NCBI GenBank assembly: GCA_964567785.1
Contig: CAZMOK010000041.1
Span: forward strand, 1 to 23,812
Direction of reading: 5' to 3'
DNA length: 23,812 bases
DNA from: CAZMOK01 sp964567785
GTDB taxonomy: Bacteria; Bacteroidota; Bacteroidia; Bacteroidales; JAGOPY01
Position 1 is the stretch's first letter; each line of letters begins with the position of its first letter. The notes under the pieces were generated by a model. That model was not told the origin of the DNA. It made no database searches and saw only the letters and a list, made by a program, of their open reading frames with translations. Position numbers and translations under genes: made by a program. Positions 14,586 through 22,154 of this stretch are shown here, piece by piece.

Positions 14586-15932
14586 ATGAAAATAAATGGT
14601 GTAATAAAAGGATTTTCAAAGCTTTCGAAAGAAGAAAAGCTTTCTGTGGTGGCTGGTTTCTACCACGATGGGGATACACTCATCAAGGAGCTTAGTTCAT
14701 ATTGGCATGACGACCCCAATAAGCAGAGACTTTTTGAGGAATTCAGCGAAAATACCGTTACGAATTATTTCTTTCCGTTCGGAATAGCACCCAATTTCAG
14801 GGTCAATGGCAAAGATTACCTGGTGCCTATGGTGATCGAAGAAAGTTCCGTTGTTGCGGCAGCTTCCAGTGCAGCAAAGTTCTGGGCGGGTAAAGGCGGC
14901 TTTCACGCGGAGGTTATTTCAACAGAGAAAATAGGCCAGGTACACTTCCTCTGGGAGGGAGACAAAAAGAAGCTTGAATCCCACATGCCTGTTCTCAAGC
15001 AGAAACTGATAAAGGAGACAGAGCACATCACCCATAATATGAGACACAGAGGGGGAGGCGTACTCGATATCGAGCTGGTTGACATGACCGGTGAAATTGA
15101 CAATTATTACCAGCTAAAGGCCAGTTTTGATACGGTTGACTCAATGGGAGCAAATTTCATCAACTCCTGCCTTGAGGAATTTGCGCTGATCCTTAAGAGA
15201 TACTTCAAAGAAACAGAAGATTTTAAAGGAAAGGAGAAAGAGTGCGAGGTCATCATGGCGATACTTTCCAACTACACACCGGATTGCCTCGTGAAGACAT
15301 GGGTCGAATGCCCGGTTGAAGATTTCAACGACTGCGACAACAACATGAGCGGTGAAAAGTTTGTGTGGAAATTTAAGAAAGCAGTTGAAATAGCCCAAAA
15401 AGATACTTACAGGGCCACAACTCACAATAAAGGTATTTTCAACGGTATCGATGCCATAGTGCTGGCGACCGGAAACGACTTCAGAGCGATAGAAGCCGCA
15501 GGACACACCTATGCATCGAGGACAGGAAAGTATACAAGCCTCACAAATATCGAGGTCAGGGACGGAATGTTCAGGTACGAGCTCCGGATACCCCTGGCAT
15601 TGGGCACTGTGGGAGGACTTACCAAGCTGCATCCGCTTGCAAAGATCTCGCTTGAGCTCCTCAGCAATCCCGATGCGAAGGAACTCATGAAAATAGCTGC
15701 TGCCGTAGGCCTTGCAAATAACTTTGGTGCACTTAAATCGCTCATAACAAAAGGTATCCAGGTAGGGCACATGAAGATGCACCTTTTCAACATCCTGAAC
15801 TTTTTCCACGCTTCCAAGTCCGAAAAGGAAAAAGCAGTAAAGTTTTTCAAAGACAAAAAAGTCAGTTTTAATTCGGTAAATGATTTCATACAAGAACTGA
15901 GGTCGAACAGCCTTAAGGGCGTTAAAATATGA
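14586..15932 (+). CDS. mvaA: Class II hydroxymethylglutaryl-CoA reductase
   Basis: A 448-residue reductase making mevalonate from HMG-CoA with NAD(P)H; class II because of ENTVTNYFFPFGIAPNF (55-71) and overall length, without the membrane anchor of eukaryotic class I. Active-site candidates are the Glu pair E85/E86 in VIEESSVVAAAS, K282 in HNKGIFNG, D298 in LATGND and H395 in GHMKMH, all conserved in the family. The nucleotide-binding helix is DSMGANFIN (185-193), and LGTVGG lies at 339-344. In this genome the role is presumably biosynthetic, because the remaining mevalonate enzymes surround it; the Pseudomonas mevalonii enzyme of the same class is degradative. It is 8 bp after fni and 4 bp before the next start, so the genes are one transcript. 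Confidence 0.95.
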   Translation: MKINGVIKGFSKLSKEEKLSVVAGFYHDGDTLIKELSSYWHDDPNKQRLFEEFSENTVTNYFFPFGIAPNFRVNGKDYLVPMVIEESSVVAAASSAAKFWAGKGGFHAEVISTEKIGQVHFLWEGDKKKLESHMPVLKQKLIKETEHITHNMRHRGGGVLDIELVDMTGEIDNYYQLKASFDTVDSMGANFINSCLEEFALILKRYFKETEDFKGKEKECEVIMAILSNYTPDCLVKTWVECPVEDFNDCDNNMSGEKFVWKFKKAVEIAQKDTYRATTHNKGIFNGIDAIVLATGNDFRAIEAAGHTYASRTGKYTSLTNIEVRDGMFRYELRIPLALGTVGGLTKLHPLAKISLELLSNPDAKELMKIAAAVGLANNFGALKSLITKGIQVGHMKMHLFNILNFFHASKSEKEKAVKFFKDKKVSFNSVNDFIQELRSNSLKGVKI

Positions 15933-15936
15933 TCCC

Positions 15937-16878
15937 TTGCCGGGAACCCGCTTCTATTCCAACGGTAAATTTCTTATTACAGGTGAGTACCTTGTAATGT
16001 ATGGTTCCCTTGCCCTGGCATTACCACTGAGGTACGGCCAGGAGATGTGTGTGGATCAAACTGATTCGGGTTTTCTGGAGTGGGCCGGTTATGATATTAA
16101 CGGGTTGTGGTTCAAGGGAGAGTATGATCTGCCATCACTATCACTGCTTGAAACAAATGACAGAGAGAAAGCACTTTTGCTTCAGAAGATCCTTCGCACT
16201 GCTGATCAACAGAGTGGTGGTTTGATAAGGAAAAACAACGGACTGGTCATAAGCACAAGGGCAAATTTCGACAGACATTGGGGGCTGGGCACCAGTTCTA
16301 CACTTATCAACAATATTGCAGACTGGCTTGGAACAGATCCTTTCAATCTTTTATGGGAACATTATGATGCCTCAGGGTATGATATAGCCTGTGCGAAGGA
16401 AAACAGCCCGTTGCTTTACAAGCTTTCCGAAAACAAACCGGTCATTGAGAGGGTACAGTTCCATCCATCTTTTTCTAACAAGATCTGGTTCGTTTATTCC
16501 GGCAGAAAACAGGATACCCGTGAAGGGGTGAAACGTTTTAGATCCGGGGTCAGGGTACCTGAAAATGTGATACTGAATGTTTCGGATATTACACGGGAAA
16601 TTGTTTCAACCGGGAACCTGAATGAATTCATGGGAAAAATAGAGGAGCATGAGATGTTGATTGCGGGATTGCTGCAGACAGAAAGGGCGAAAGAGAAATT
16701 CAGCGACTTCAACGGGGCTGTAAAATCACTGGGTGCATGGGGCGGCGATTTCTTCATGGCAGTTACTGCAGAAGGCGAAGAATACGTCAGGAGTTATTTT
16801 GGAAAAAGGGGGCTGGAGGATTTTCTTTCATTCGATGAGATAACATTGCATCAAGGAATAAAGCCATTTAAGATTTAG
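15937..16878 (+). CDS. GYDIA-family GHMP kinase, candidate phosphomevalonate kinase
   Basis: A 313-residue GHMP-superfamily kinase with YSNGKFLITGEYLVMYG (7-23), the ATP loop WGLGTSSTLI (115-124, a variant of PxxxGLGSS), the name-giving ASGYDIACAK (145-154) and the C-terminal LGAWGGDFFMAV (265-276). The GYDIA family is found in Bacteroidota and is not biochemically defined as far as I know. Here it lies between HMG-CoA reductase and diphosphomevalonate decarboxylase, and mevalonate kinase is present separately. The missing step is phosphomevalonate to diphosphomevalonate, and this is the only unassigned kinase in the cluster, so phosphomevalonate kinase is the natural inference. Start is TTG, 4 bp after the reductase stop; no in-frame ATG exists before the N-terminal motif. 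Confidence 0.85.
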   Translation: MPGTRFYSNGKFLITGEYLVMYGSLALALPLRYGQEMCVDQTDSGFLEWAGYDINGLWFKGEYDLPSLSLLETNDREKALLLQKILRTADQQSGGLIRKNNGLVISTRANFDRHWGLGTSSTLINNIADWLGTDPFNLLWEHYDASGYDIACAKENSPLLYKLSENKPVIERVQFHPSFSNKIWFVYSGRKQDTREGVKRFRSGVRVPENVILNVSDITREIVSTGNLNEFMGKIEEHEMLIAGLLQTERAKEKFSDFNGAVKSLGAWGGDFFMAVTAEGEEYVRSYFGKRGLEDFLSFDEITLHQGIKPFKI

Positions 16879-16911
16879 ATAAAGCAACGGTGGTTATTAT
16901 TGCTAGTATTG

Positions 16912-16919
16912 TATCTTTG
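16912..16919 (+). promoter_or_regulatory. Predicted internal promoter before mvaD
   Basis: TATCTTTG is a full TAnnTTTG match 26 bp before the ATG at 16946, in the only sizeable gap (67 bp) of the mevalonate cluster. No good -33 element is seen. It would let the decarboxylase, mevalonate kinase and perhaps rlmN be expressed apart from the first three genes. Confidence 0.5.
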
Positions 16920-16945
16920 TAGATTATTCAGAGCCAGATCCAGAG

Positions 16946-18022
16946 ATGTTTTTTAACAAACATGCTGTTCCGGAACGCAAGGAAGGCAGGGTTACCTGGA
17001 AGAGCCCTTCCAACATTGCTATCCTGAAATACTGGGGTAAAAGGTTTGAGCAGCTTCCTGTAAATCCCTCACTGAGTATATCGCTTACCAAGGCATTTAC
17101 AGAAACAAGCGTTGCTTACAAACACAACCCGGGGAGCAAGGAATTTTCAGTCGGATTTTACTTCGAGGGTGCTGAGGACCGGGAATTCGCTGCCAGGGTA
17201 AAGAGATATCTTGAGAGGATATCCATGATCTATCCTGCCATTGGTGATTGCAGGTTCAGGATCGAAAGTTCCAATTCATTTCCCCATTCATCGGGCATTG
17301 CTTCATCTGCCTCTGCGATGAGTGCACTCGCATTATGTATCGGCAGTATTTTTAATAATTCCGAAGAAGAAGATGACCGGTTCCTTGACCGTGCATCTTA
17401 TTTGGCACGAATAGGATCGGGGAGCGCAGCACGGTCGGTTTACGGAGGTTGGGCCCTCTGGGGTGAAACTCCTGAAGTGGATGGTTCAAGCAACGATTAT
17501 GCCCTTTCAATCAATGAAATAGTACACGATGATTTCAGGGATATGCGCGATGCTATCCTCATAGTAAGCTCAGGCAGCAAGAAAGTTTCGAGCAGTGCCG
17601 GGCATCAGCTTATGGAACAGCATTTTTACAGGGAAGGCAGGCTTTCCCAGACGTCTGCCCGGCTTAGTGCCCTGCTTGGATCCCTGCGCAAAGGCCATTT
17701 CGACGATTTTATAAGAATCACTGAAAATGAAGCACTCAGTCTCCACGGGCTTATGATGAGTTCCGACCCTTCATATATTTTACTTAAGCCGGAAACCTTA
17801 GATATCATTAACAAAATCAGGCAATTCAGAGAACAATTTCAAATACCGGTTTGTTTTACACTCGACGCAGGTCCAAACGTTCATTTGATCTATCCGGCAA
17901 AGGTTTTAAAAGAGGTAAAGGGTTTCATAGAAAAGGAACTTTTAGCCTTGTGTGAAGAGGGTGAATGGATTGATGATCAAACTGGCAGCGGACCGGAAAA
18001 ATTAAAGCAGGATTATGCTTAA
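16946..18022 (+). CDS. mvaD: Diphosphomevalonate decarboxylase
   Basis: A 358-residue GHMP-fold enzyme turning diphosphomevalonate into isopentenyl diphosphate with ATP and loss of CO2. Diagnostic motifs are SNIAILKYWGKR (22-33, with K28 and W30), SSNSFPHSSGIASSASA (108-124, the phosphate loop), GSGSAARSVYGGWALW (157-172, with R163) and FTLDAGPNVH (304-313), in which D307 would be the catalytic aspartate. These separate it from related kinases and from phosphomevalonate decarboxylases of archaeal type. ATG start after an internal promoter; it overlaps the mevalonate kinase gene by 8 bp. Length is somewhat longer than the bacterial enzymes of about 330, in the N terminus and acidic loops. Confidence 0.95.
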   Translation: MFFNKHAVPERKEGRVTWKSPSNIAILKYWGKRFEQLPVNPSLSISLTKAFTETSVAYKHNPGSKEFSVGFYFEGAEDREFAARVKRYLERISMIYPAIGDCRFRIESSNSFPHSSGIASSASAMSALALCIGSIFNNSEEEDDRFLDRASYLARIGSGSAARSVYGGWALWGETPEVDGSSNDYALSINEIVHDDFRDMRDAILIVSSGSKKVSSSAGHQLMEQHFYREGRLSQTSARLSALLGSLRKGHFDDFIRITENEALSLHGLMMSSDPSYILLKPETLDIINKIRQFREQFQIPVCFTLDAGPNVHLIYPAKVLKEVKGFIEKELLALCEEGEWIDDQTGSGPEKLKQDYA

Positions 18023-18986
18023 ACAGGGACGTACGGAAACTTTTTACGCAAAGATCATGCTCTTCGGTGAGTACGGGGTAATCTGTAACTCCATGGCGCT
18101 CACCATTCCTTATGCCCATTTCAAAGGAGAAATGGGCTTCATCAATGATGAAAAATATACCGAGTATGATTTTGCTGTTGAATCGAACAATTCATTGAAG
18201 ACATTTGCTGACTATCTTCGTGAATTGCAGGATAAAGACGAGCTCTCCTTCAAGGCCGACCTGGGCAGGTTCGAGAGCGACATAAGGAACGGGCTCTATT
18301 TTGAGTCCTCTATACCTCAGGGTTATGGGATAGGCAGCTCCGGTGCACTTTGCGCTGCAATTTATCATGAGTATTCAATAAACGGAATACAGCAGAAGCG
18401 CTTTCTGACTACTGACGATATCATCGGTCTTAAGAGAGTGTTTTCACAGATGGAGTCCTTTTTTCACGGTGTAAGCTCAGGTCTCGATCCTTTGCTTTGC
18501 TATATTAAATACCCTTTGCTGATAAAGGATAAAGAACACATCCAGACAGTTGGCATACCCAGGAACCGTTTCAACAATAACGGTGCGATCTTCCTGATCA
18601 ATACCGGAAAAGTGGGGAAAACCGGGCCACTGGTCAACACTTTTTTCGAAAGTTGCAATAGTGAAGAGTTCCAGAATAAGATAGATGAGATTTTCATACC
18701 TACCAATGATAATTGCATCAATGCACTCCTGAACGGAGAGATGTCTTCTTTCTTCTTATCTCTCTACCGGCTTTCTGAATTTCAATACGAACATTTCAAG
18801 CCCATGATCCCTCAAGGCTACGAAGAAATATGGAAAGATGGCCTGAATAGTGGTAATTATAACCTGAAGCTTTGTGGCTCGGGAGGGGGTGGATTCCTTC
18901 TCGGCATAACCGAAAATTATCCGGTCGCCCGGACTTATCTCCGCGACAGGGGTGTGGAACCCATACTTGTTTACATCAAGTCCTGA
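18015..18986 (+). CDS. mvk: Mevalonate kinase
   Basis: A 323-residue GHMP kinase that phosphorylates mevalonate. It has YAKIMLFGEYGV (11-22, catalytic-site lysine K13), the ATP loop IPQGYGIGSSGALCAAIY (100-117), ESFFHGVSSGLDPLL (147-161, giving the metal ligand E147 and the catalytic D158) and the C-terminal LKLCGSGGGGFLLG (284-297). The HGxxSGxD pattern is typical of mevalonate kinase and distinguishes it from the GYDIA kinase upstream. It overlaps mvaD by 8 bp, so translation is probably coupled. Last gene of the mevalonate cluster; a new promoter core appears 42 bp after its stop. Confidence 0.92.
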   Translation: MLKQGRTETFYAKIMLFGEYGVICNSMALTIPYAHFKGEMGFINDEKYTEYDFAVESNNSLKTFADYLRELQDKDELSFKADLGRFESDIRNGLYFESSIPQGYGIGSSGALCAAIYHEYSINGIQQKRFLTTDDIIGLKRVFSQMESFFHGVSSGLDPLLCYIKYPLLIKDKEHIQTVGIPRNRFNNNGAIFLINTGKVGKTGPLVNTFFESCNSEEFQNKIDEIFIPTNDNCINALLNGEMSSFFLSLYRLSEFQYEHFKPMIPQGYEEIWKDGLNSGNYNLKLCGSGGGGFLLGITENYPVARTYLRDRGVEPILVYIKS

Positions 18987-19028
18987 TCGAATCGTACCGG
19001 CAGAGAATGCTCTTCCTGATAAAGGCAC

Positions 19029-19036
19029 TATATTTG
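19029..19036 (+). promoter_or_regulatory. Predicted -7 element for rlmN
   Basis: TATATTTG is a full TAnnTTTG match, only 16 bp before the predicted TTG start at 19053, implying a leader of about ten bases. No clear -33 element. Confidence 0.5.
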
Positions 19037-19052
19037 CGATCAAAGCATTGTT

Positions 19053-20114
19053 TTGAACAACAAACCGAACATAAGAACATTGCCCGGGAAGGAACTGAAA
19101 GAGTTTTTCAGTTCCATTGGTGAAAGGGATTTCAGGCGTAAACAGGTCGATGAATGGCTCTGGCAGAAAGCTGTAAGATCATTTGATGAAATGACCAATC
19201 TTTCACTGGGTACCCGCGACGCGCTTAAGGAAAAATATACAATTCACGGGCTGAAGACGAAATCAAAGCAAAAAAGCAGCGACGGTACCATCAAATATTC
19301 TTTCGAGCTTCACGACGGCCATGTCATCGAAGGTGTTTTGATACCTACACCCAACAGGATGACAGCCTGTATATCTTCGCAGGTGGGCTGTAACCTTGGC
19401 TGTAAATTCTGTGCAACCGGGATGATAAGGTATGTCAGGAACCTTGATTTTGACGAGATCTTCGACCAGGTAGCCATTATCGGGCAGGAGGCTTCCGAAG
19501 AATACGGTATACCCCTGTCAAACATTGTCTATATGGGAATGGGCGAACCATTGCTAAATTATCACAACGTGCTGAGGTCGGTCGAAAAAATAACTTCGCC
19601 CGAAGGGCTGGGGATGTCACCCCAGAGGATAACGGTTTCATCTGTGGGGATCGCACCTATGATCAGACAACTTGGTAAGGATAAGGTGCGCTTTAATTTT
19701 GCCCTTTCACTGCACGCACCTACCGATGAGAAGAGGAAAGAGATCATTCCTTATAACACCAGGAATACCATCAGCGATCTTGTGGAGGCAGTGCAGTTTT
19801 TCCACGAGCAGACTGGCACAAGACCAACCATCGAGTATGTGCTGCTGAAAAATTTCAATGATACCCGCCAGGATGCCGATGACCTGGCCCTGTTCTGCAA
19901 AAACTTTCCCGTTAAAATAAACCTCATCCAGTATAACCCGGTCGAGAACTCACCCTATGAAGATTCCGGCGAAGAAAGGATCGGAAAATTCAGGCAATAC
20001 CTCGAAGCAAGGAATATGGTAGTCAATGTAAGAAGGAGCAGAGGTAAAGACATTGATGCAGCATGCGGACAGCTTGCCAACAAGATTATCAACAAAGGTC
20101 TGTCGAACCAATAA
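19053..20114 (+). CDS. rlmN: Dual-specificity 23S rRNA/tRNA adenine-C2 methyltransferase
   Basis: A 353-residue radical S-adenosylmethionine enzyme that methylates C2 of A2503 in 23S rRNA and of A37 in some tRNAs. The cluster motif is C113-x3-C117-x2-C120 (GCNLGCKFC). The two mechanistic cysteines are C106 (ACISSQ, seven residues before the cluster as in E. coli) and C338 near the C terminus (AACGQL), so the enzyme looks complete. MGMGEP and the VSSVGI segment are also present. The start is TTG; the first helix LPGKELKEFF fits homologues, and no upstream in-frame ATG exists after the promoter core. Adenine deaminase follows 10 bp after the stop. The cfr resistance homologue is unlikely given the housekeeping context and sequence. 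Confidence 0.95.
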   Translation: MNNKPNIRTLPGKELKEFFSSIGERDFRRKQVDEWLWQKAVRSFDEMTNLSLGTRDALKEKYTIHGLKTKSKQKSSDGTIKYSFELHDGHVIEGVLIPTPNRMTACISSQVGCNLGCKFCATGMIRYVRNLDFDEIFDQVAIIGQEASEEYGIPLSNIVYMGMGEPLLNYHNVLRSVEKITSPEGLGMSPQRITVSSVGIAPMIRQLGKDKVRFNFALSLHAPTDEKRKEIIPYNTRNTISDLVEAVQFFHEQTGTRPTIEYVLLKNFNDTRQDADDLALFCKNFPVKINLIQYNPVENSPYEDSGEERIGKFRQYLEARNMVVNVRRSRGKDIDAACGQLANKIINKGLSNQ

Positions 20115-20124
20115 AACTGATAAA

Positions 20125-21765
20125 ATGACTAAAGGAGATTTTACAGTATCAGGAAACATTATCGATGTTGTTTCCGGCCGTATCTATCGTGGAATTGTTG
20201 AGGTTGCAGACGGAAAGATCAAGAGTGTAAGGGAGGATGGAACAGCAACAGGGAACGATTTTATACTTCCGGGGCTCATTGATGCCCATATCCATATTGA
20301 AAGCTCAATGCTGGTGCCATCTGAATTTGCCAGGATTGCAGTGGCCCACGGCACGGTTGCTACCGTTTCGGATCCCCATGAAATTGCCAATGTGATGGGT
20401 CTGGAAGGTGTCGAATTCATGATCGAAAACGGCAGGAAGGTGCCGATGAAATTCTATTTTGGGGCTTCTCCCTGTGTACCGGCCACCGCATTTGAAACTT
20501 CGGGCGCTTCCATTGGCACAGAGGATCTCGAAAAACTTATGCGCAGGGACGACGTCCTTTACATGGCAGAAATGATGAACTATCCCGGAGTTATTTACGA
20601 CGATTCTGAGATAAAACAAAAACTTGAAATAGCAAAGAGATACGGAAAGCCTGTGGATGGCCATTCTCCCGGTCTTCGTGGCAAAGACGCCAAAAAATAT
20701 GTAGATGCCGGTATCAGCACCGATCACGAATGTTTCACCCTGGAAGAAGCACTCGAAAAGATCGGTTATGGAATGCATATCCTGATAAGAGAGGGCAGCG
20801 CCGCAAAAAATTTTGAAGCGCTTTCCGGCCTTCTAAAAACCCATCCCGAAAAAGTGATGTTCTGCTCTGACGACCGTCACCCCGACGACCTGGTTAAAGA
20901 ACACGTAAACGGGATAGTGAAAAAAGCACTGGTAAAAGGCTATGACCCGATAAATGTGATCAGGGCCTGCACCCTGAACCCTGTCAGGCACTACGGCCTT
21001 GGTGTCGGCTTATTGCGGGAAGGTGATGCAGCCGACATGGTGATTGTTGACAACCTGGAAGATTTCAATATACTGAAAACCTATATTGACGGTCTGCCGG
21101 TGTCTGAAAAGGGAAAAAGCCTGCTGAAAAGTGCGGAGATCAGTCCCGTCAACCGTTTTGACGCCGCAAAGATCACAGAAAAGGACATTGAGATAGAAGC
21201 TGCCACTGGCCGTGTGCGGGTGATAGGCGCTCTTGACGGACAACTGGTGACAGAGTCACTCACCGACAGGGCTAATGTTACTGATGGAAAGCTGATACAG
21301 GATGTTAAAAGCGATCTGCTGAAGTTGGTCGTGATGAACAGGTACCGTGAATCTGAACCTGCAAAAGCTTTCATCAAGGGGTTTGGACTTAAAAGGGGTG
21401 CCATTGCTTCAACCGTTGCACACGACAGTCACAATATCATAGCGGTCGGGGCTGATGATAAAGACATTGTGACAGCCATTAACCTCCTGGTAGAAAGTAA
21501 TGGGGGTATTGTTACAGTTGATGGGAAAAATCATGAGCTGTTGCCTCTTCCCGTAGCGGGTATCATGTCGGCTGATAACGGGTGGTCACTTGCCCGTAAA
21601 TATGAAACTATCGATAAAAAGGCGAAAGAACTCGGATCAACTCTTGCAGCACCATTCATGACACTTTCCTTTATGGCCCTGCTGGTCATACCTGATCTGA
21701 AACTAAGTGACAAGGGTCTGTTCGACGGAAGCAAGTTTGAATACACTTCTTTAGAATTAATATAA
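20125..21765 (+). CDS. ade: Adenine deaminase
   Basis: A 546-residue amidohydrolase-fold enzyme converting adenine to hypoxanthine and ammonia for purine salvage. N-terminal composite domain TVSGNIIDVVSGRIYRG, then LPGLIDAHIHIESSML with the metal-binding H55 and H57, SDPHEIANVMG, GHSPGLRGKDAK, STDHECFTLEEALE and CSDDRHPDD, all typical of this family. The C-terminal half includes the conserved SHNIIAVGADDKDI segment and GIMSAD. The ATG at 20125 is chosen: an in-frame TTG at 20053 would add 24 residues lying inside the rlmN end and unlike the family. Length is slightly shorter than the Bacillus and E. coli enzymes (about 577-588). Probably co-transcribed with rlmN. Confidence 0.95.
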   Translation: MTKGDFTVSGNIIDVVSGRIYRGIVEVADGKIKSVREDGTATGNDFILPGLIDAHIHIESSMLVPSEFARIAVAHGTVATVSDPHEIANVMGLEGVEFMIENGRKVPMKFYFGASPCVPATAFETSGASIGTEDLEKLMRRDDVLYMAEMMNYPGVIYDDSEIKQKLEIAKRYGKPVDGHSPGLRGKDAKKYVDAGISTDHECFTLEEALEKIGYGMHILIREGSAAKNFEALSGLLKTHPEKVMFCSDDRHPDDLVKEHVNGIVKKALVKGYDPINVIRACTLNPVRHYGLGVGLLREGDAADMVIVDNLEDFNILKTYIDGLPVSEKGKSLLKSAEISPVNRFDAAKITEKDIEIEAATGRVRVIGALDGQLVTESLTDRANVTDGKLIQDVKSDLLKLVVMNRYRESEPAKAFIKGFGLKRGAIASTVAHDSHNIIAVGADDKDIVTAINLLVESNGGIVTVDGKNHELLPLPVAGIMSADNGWSLARKYETIDKKAKELGSTLAAPFMTLSFMALLVIPDLKLSDKGLFDGSKFEYTSLELI

Positions 21766-21800
21766 ATATCATCCTAAAAAGCTATCTATATATATTTTCA

Positions 21801-21832
21801 TTGTATATACATAGAATTATTCTTTAATTTTG
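21801..21832 (+). promoter_or_regulatory. Promoter of the ArsR-type gene
   Basis: TTG at 21801-21803, 21-bp spacer and TAATTTTG at 21825-21832, a full match to the TTG-TAnnTTTG pattern. The start codon is 19 bp downstream of the core. Confidence 0.7.
21802..21811. promoter_or_regulatory. Palindrome overlapping the -33 element, possible ArsR operator
   Basis: TGTATATACA is a perfect 10-bp palindrome overlapping the -33 TTG. Its position suits repression by the downstream ArsR-type protein, although ArsR sites are usually longer, so this is tentative. Confidence 0.35.
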
Positions 21833-21851
21833 CCGAAAACTTTTTAGGATT

Positions 21852-22154
21852 ATGACCAAATTTGAGCTTGATATTCAGAAACTCGAGCAAGCCTCGAGCA
21901 AATTGCGGGCCATGGCACATCCGATGAGGATTGCAATCCTGGAACTTCTCCACAACGACAAAAAGCTTAGTGTTACTGATATATATAAATCGTTGAGGAT
22001 AGAGCAGGCTGCAGCTTCCCATCACCTCAACATACTCAAGAACAAAGGCATCCTTGTTTCACAAAGAGATGGAAAGAAGATATTCTACTCTTTGAAAAGT
22101 GATGTTCTCTCAGAGATCATAGACTGCATTAACAGGTGTAACGAAGAGGTTTAG
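21852..22154 (+). CDS. ArsR-family winged-helix transcriptional regulator
   Basis: A 100-residue single-domain regulator. The sequence LRAMAHPMRIAILELL (18-33) and the recognition region VTDIYKSLRIEQAAASHHLNIL (41-62), followed by a wing at 65-80 (KGILVSQRDGKKIFYSL), are typical of ArsR/SmtB. The classical CxC metal-binding motif in the recognition helix (ELCVCDL) is missing: the place reads KLSVTDI. Two cysteines, C92 and C96, lie in the last helix and might bind metal or react with thiols, or be structural. Its own promoter and a palindrome sit just upstream, so it may repress itself. Its stop overlaps the convergent Ig-like gene by 4 bp. No obvious target gene is next to it. The ligand is unknown. 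Confidence 0.9.
   Translation: MTKFELDIQKLEQASSKLRAMAHPMRIAILELLHNDKKLSVTDIYKSLRIEQAAASHHLNILKNKGILVSQRDGKKIFYSLKSDVLSEIIDCINRCNEEV

Larger units (their letters stand above)
21773..21848. repeat. 9-bp inverted repeat around the arsR-type promoter
   Basis: CCTAAAAAG (21773-21781) and its exact complement CTTTTTAGG (21840-21848) flank 58 bp holding the promoter. The right arm contains the AGGA (21846-21849) that could serve as ribosome-binding site of the regulator gene. Only transcripts reading through from ade would carry both arms. Confidence 0.6.

Noticed and set aside
15141..15893. 250-residue open frame on the minus strand
   Set aside because: Antisense to HMG-CoA reductase, cysteine-rich and without recognisable motifs; a shadow of the coding strand.
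19053..20114. cfr-type ribosome methylase giving antibiotic resistance
   Set aside because: Gene context and sequence are those of the housekeeping rlmN; nothing indicates a mobile element nearby.
20053..20124. Extended N terminus for adenine deaminase from a TTG start
   Set aside because: The added 24 residues lie inside the rlmN end and do not resemble the family; the ATG at 20125 gives the expected N terminus.
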